From JABDQA01 sp963824415 (lineage in GTDB: Bacteria; Desulfobacterota; Desulfobulbia; Desulfobulbales; Desulfocapsaceae), in the NCBI GenBank assembly GCA_963824415.1, contig CAWGPM010000015.1, forward strand, positions 186,001-250,000: a DNA stretch of 64,000 nt. The letters are read 5' to 3'. Each line of letters starts with the position of its first letter. Within the stretch, counting starts at the first letter, position 1. This document shows positions 63,211-64,000 of this stretch, piece by piece. A program made the position numbers and the translations under genes. Below the pieces are notes generated by a model. That model was not told the origin of the DNA, made no database searches, and saw nothing but the letters and a program-made list of their open reading frames with translations.

Positions 63211-63291
63211 CTCTTATTCTCCCTGTTCCTGGCTGATCCAATGAAATAATACAGGGCTGAAGGCAATGCTTGCTGAAGCTATCCTGGGTTA

Positions 63292-64000
63292 TCAGACATA
63301 TATGCTTCGGTCCCTGAACACCACGACTGCGCCGTGGATGGTCTCACTGTTATGGTTATCATTGTTGTCTTTGATCGGAGTGCTGACGTATTCCACCGGG
63401 AAACTGCTCCCCTCCCTGGTCCAGAATACGTCATCGGAGTTAAAATGTACGATTCCGTCCACATATGCCTGACGTATCTGGCACGCTTGGGGCGGATGCG
63501 GTGAACCGTCACTATAACTGTGATGCACCAGTTCATGGTGCGGCTGCCCCACCAGTTCATCAATCCGCCAGCCCGTCATCACCGAGGCCGCGGTGTTGGC
63601 AAAGGTGACGATACCGTTGGTATCGAGACCGAAGATCCCGTCCCCCGCCGAATTCAGAATCAACTCCATACGTTTCTGAAGCTGCCGGCTCTCATTTTCG
63701 GCCTGCATCCGCTCAGCAATCTCCCGATGCAGAGAGGCATTGATCACCCCGATCTCGAACAATTTTTTCTCCATATGCTGGCGGTGCTCCTGCTCAGCGC
63801 TGGAGATGTCTTCTTCGGTGCCTGCAAGCCGCTGTTCGAGTTGCGCGATACGGCTGCTGCTCTCATCAACCCGTCTGTCCAGCCGCAGGATCACATAGAG
63901 CACCGCACAAAAGAGCGTGGTGACCCCAAGCAGAGGCATCAACAGGCCGGTTGCCAGAGACGACTGGACCTCAGTTTCCGGACCTCGCAAGGGGGCATAA
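63292..64000 (-). CDS. Membrane-bound PAS sensor protein (5' truncated by window)
   Basis: The frame is open to the window edge; a TTG at 63990 is the first possible start inside. A membrane helix (about residues 13-35 of the visible part) is followed by a charged coiled coil (about 40-105). A PAS domain follows, with I-L-N-S-A-G-D-G-I-F-G-L-D near 110 and ending in V-V-F-R-D-R. The protein then stops: no histidine-kinase dimerisation or ATPase domain follows within the gene. It is cotranscribed with the sigma-54 activator downstream. It may signal to a separate kinase or contact the activator directly. Confidence 0.8.
   Translation of the reverse strand, partial: YAPLRGPETEVQSSLATGLLMPLLGVTTLFCAVLYVILRLDRRVDESSSRIAQLEQRLAGTEEDISSAEQEHRQHMEKKLFEIGVINASLHREIAERMQAENESRQLQKRMELILNSAGDGIFGLDTNGIVTFANTAASVMTGWRIDELVGQPHHELVHHSYSDGSPHPPQACQIRQAYVDGIVHFNSDDVFWTREGSSFPVEYVSTPIKDNNDNHNSETIHGAVVVFRDRSIYV

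Noticed and set aside
61642..63249. 535-codon open frame antisense to the sigma-54 activator
   Set aside because: It mirrors the codon phase of the well-supported activator gene, has no family resemblance and no ribosome site; it is a GC-driven shadow.
1..64000. CRISPR array, rRNA operon, prophage or restriction system
   Set aside because: No regularly spaced repeats, rRNA sequence, phage structural genes or restriction-modification motifs were seen.

Overview
The window looks like chromosomal DNA of an anaerobic, respiring Desulfobacterota bacterium, most probably of the Desulfobulbales. This is inferred from gene content, not from a database search. Supporting genes are formate-tetrahydrofolate ligase, a NifU-NifS pair, the futalosine route to menaquinone (mqnE, mqnC, mqnA, plus UbiX- and UbiA-like enzymes), a multihaem cytochrome c with HybA/HybB-like partners, several cyclic-nucleotide-binding-domain proteins and two NtrC-type sigma-54 activators. 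Gene density is normal. There is no rRNA, CRISPR array, prophage or intact insertion sequence.

Layout. 1-4200: the end of a surface-polysaccharide locus (O-antigen ligase-like protein, a double glycosyltransferase, an ELM1-like protein). 4239-6473: a type IV pilus/type II secretion ATPase fused to a cyclic-nucleotide-binding domain. 6564-19000: metabolism and regulation (fhs, nifS, nifU, a phosphohexomutase, proC, nadK, a sigma-54 activator, a PHP phosphatase, an L,D-transpeptidase-like protein, a Crp/Fnr regulator). 19159-24239: dinB, sppA, a solute-binding protein and a gate-domain membrane protein. 24387-28339: a cobalamin riboswitch and terminator controlling a BtuC-BtuD-BtuF importer and precorrin-2 methyltransferase. 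28431-38981: an M16 peptidase, a methyltransferase, an atypical SDR, sensory and membrane proteins, an MFS transporter and a three-gene aroK-like cluster. 39085-46845 (minus strand): rpoD, the menaquinone genes, a DUF3108 protein and purC. 47313-54502: malQ, an FeS photolyase, ftsH, a palindromic repeat, tRNA-Glu and two oxidoreductase-type genes.

54563-64000 holds the most unusual part. A PAS sensor protein and a receiver-PAS-AAA-Fis sigma-54 activator lie upstream of a minus-strand operon. That operon encodes an IS1595/ISXO2-transposase-derived zinc-ribbon protein, a second FtsH, a five-haem-motif cytochrome, a Tat-exported HybA-like ferredoxin and a HybB/NrfD-like quinone-reactive protein. 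Two further small, mutually similar membrane proteins follow. Good -24/-12 sigma-54 promoters precede both transcription units, and the same TGTTGCA-type tandem sites lie upstream of each. I propose that this is one sigma-54 regulon linking a domesticated transposase, membrane proteolysis and a respiratory module.
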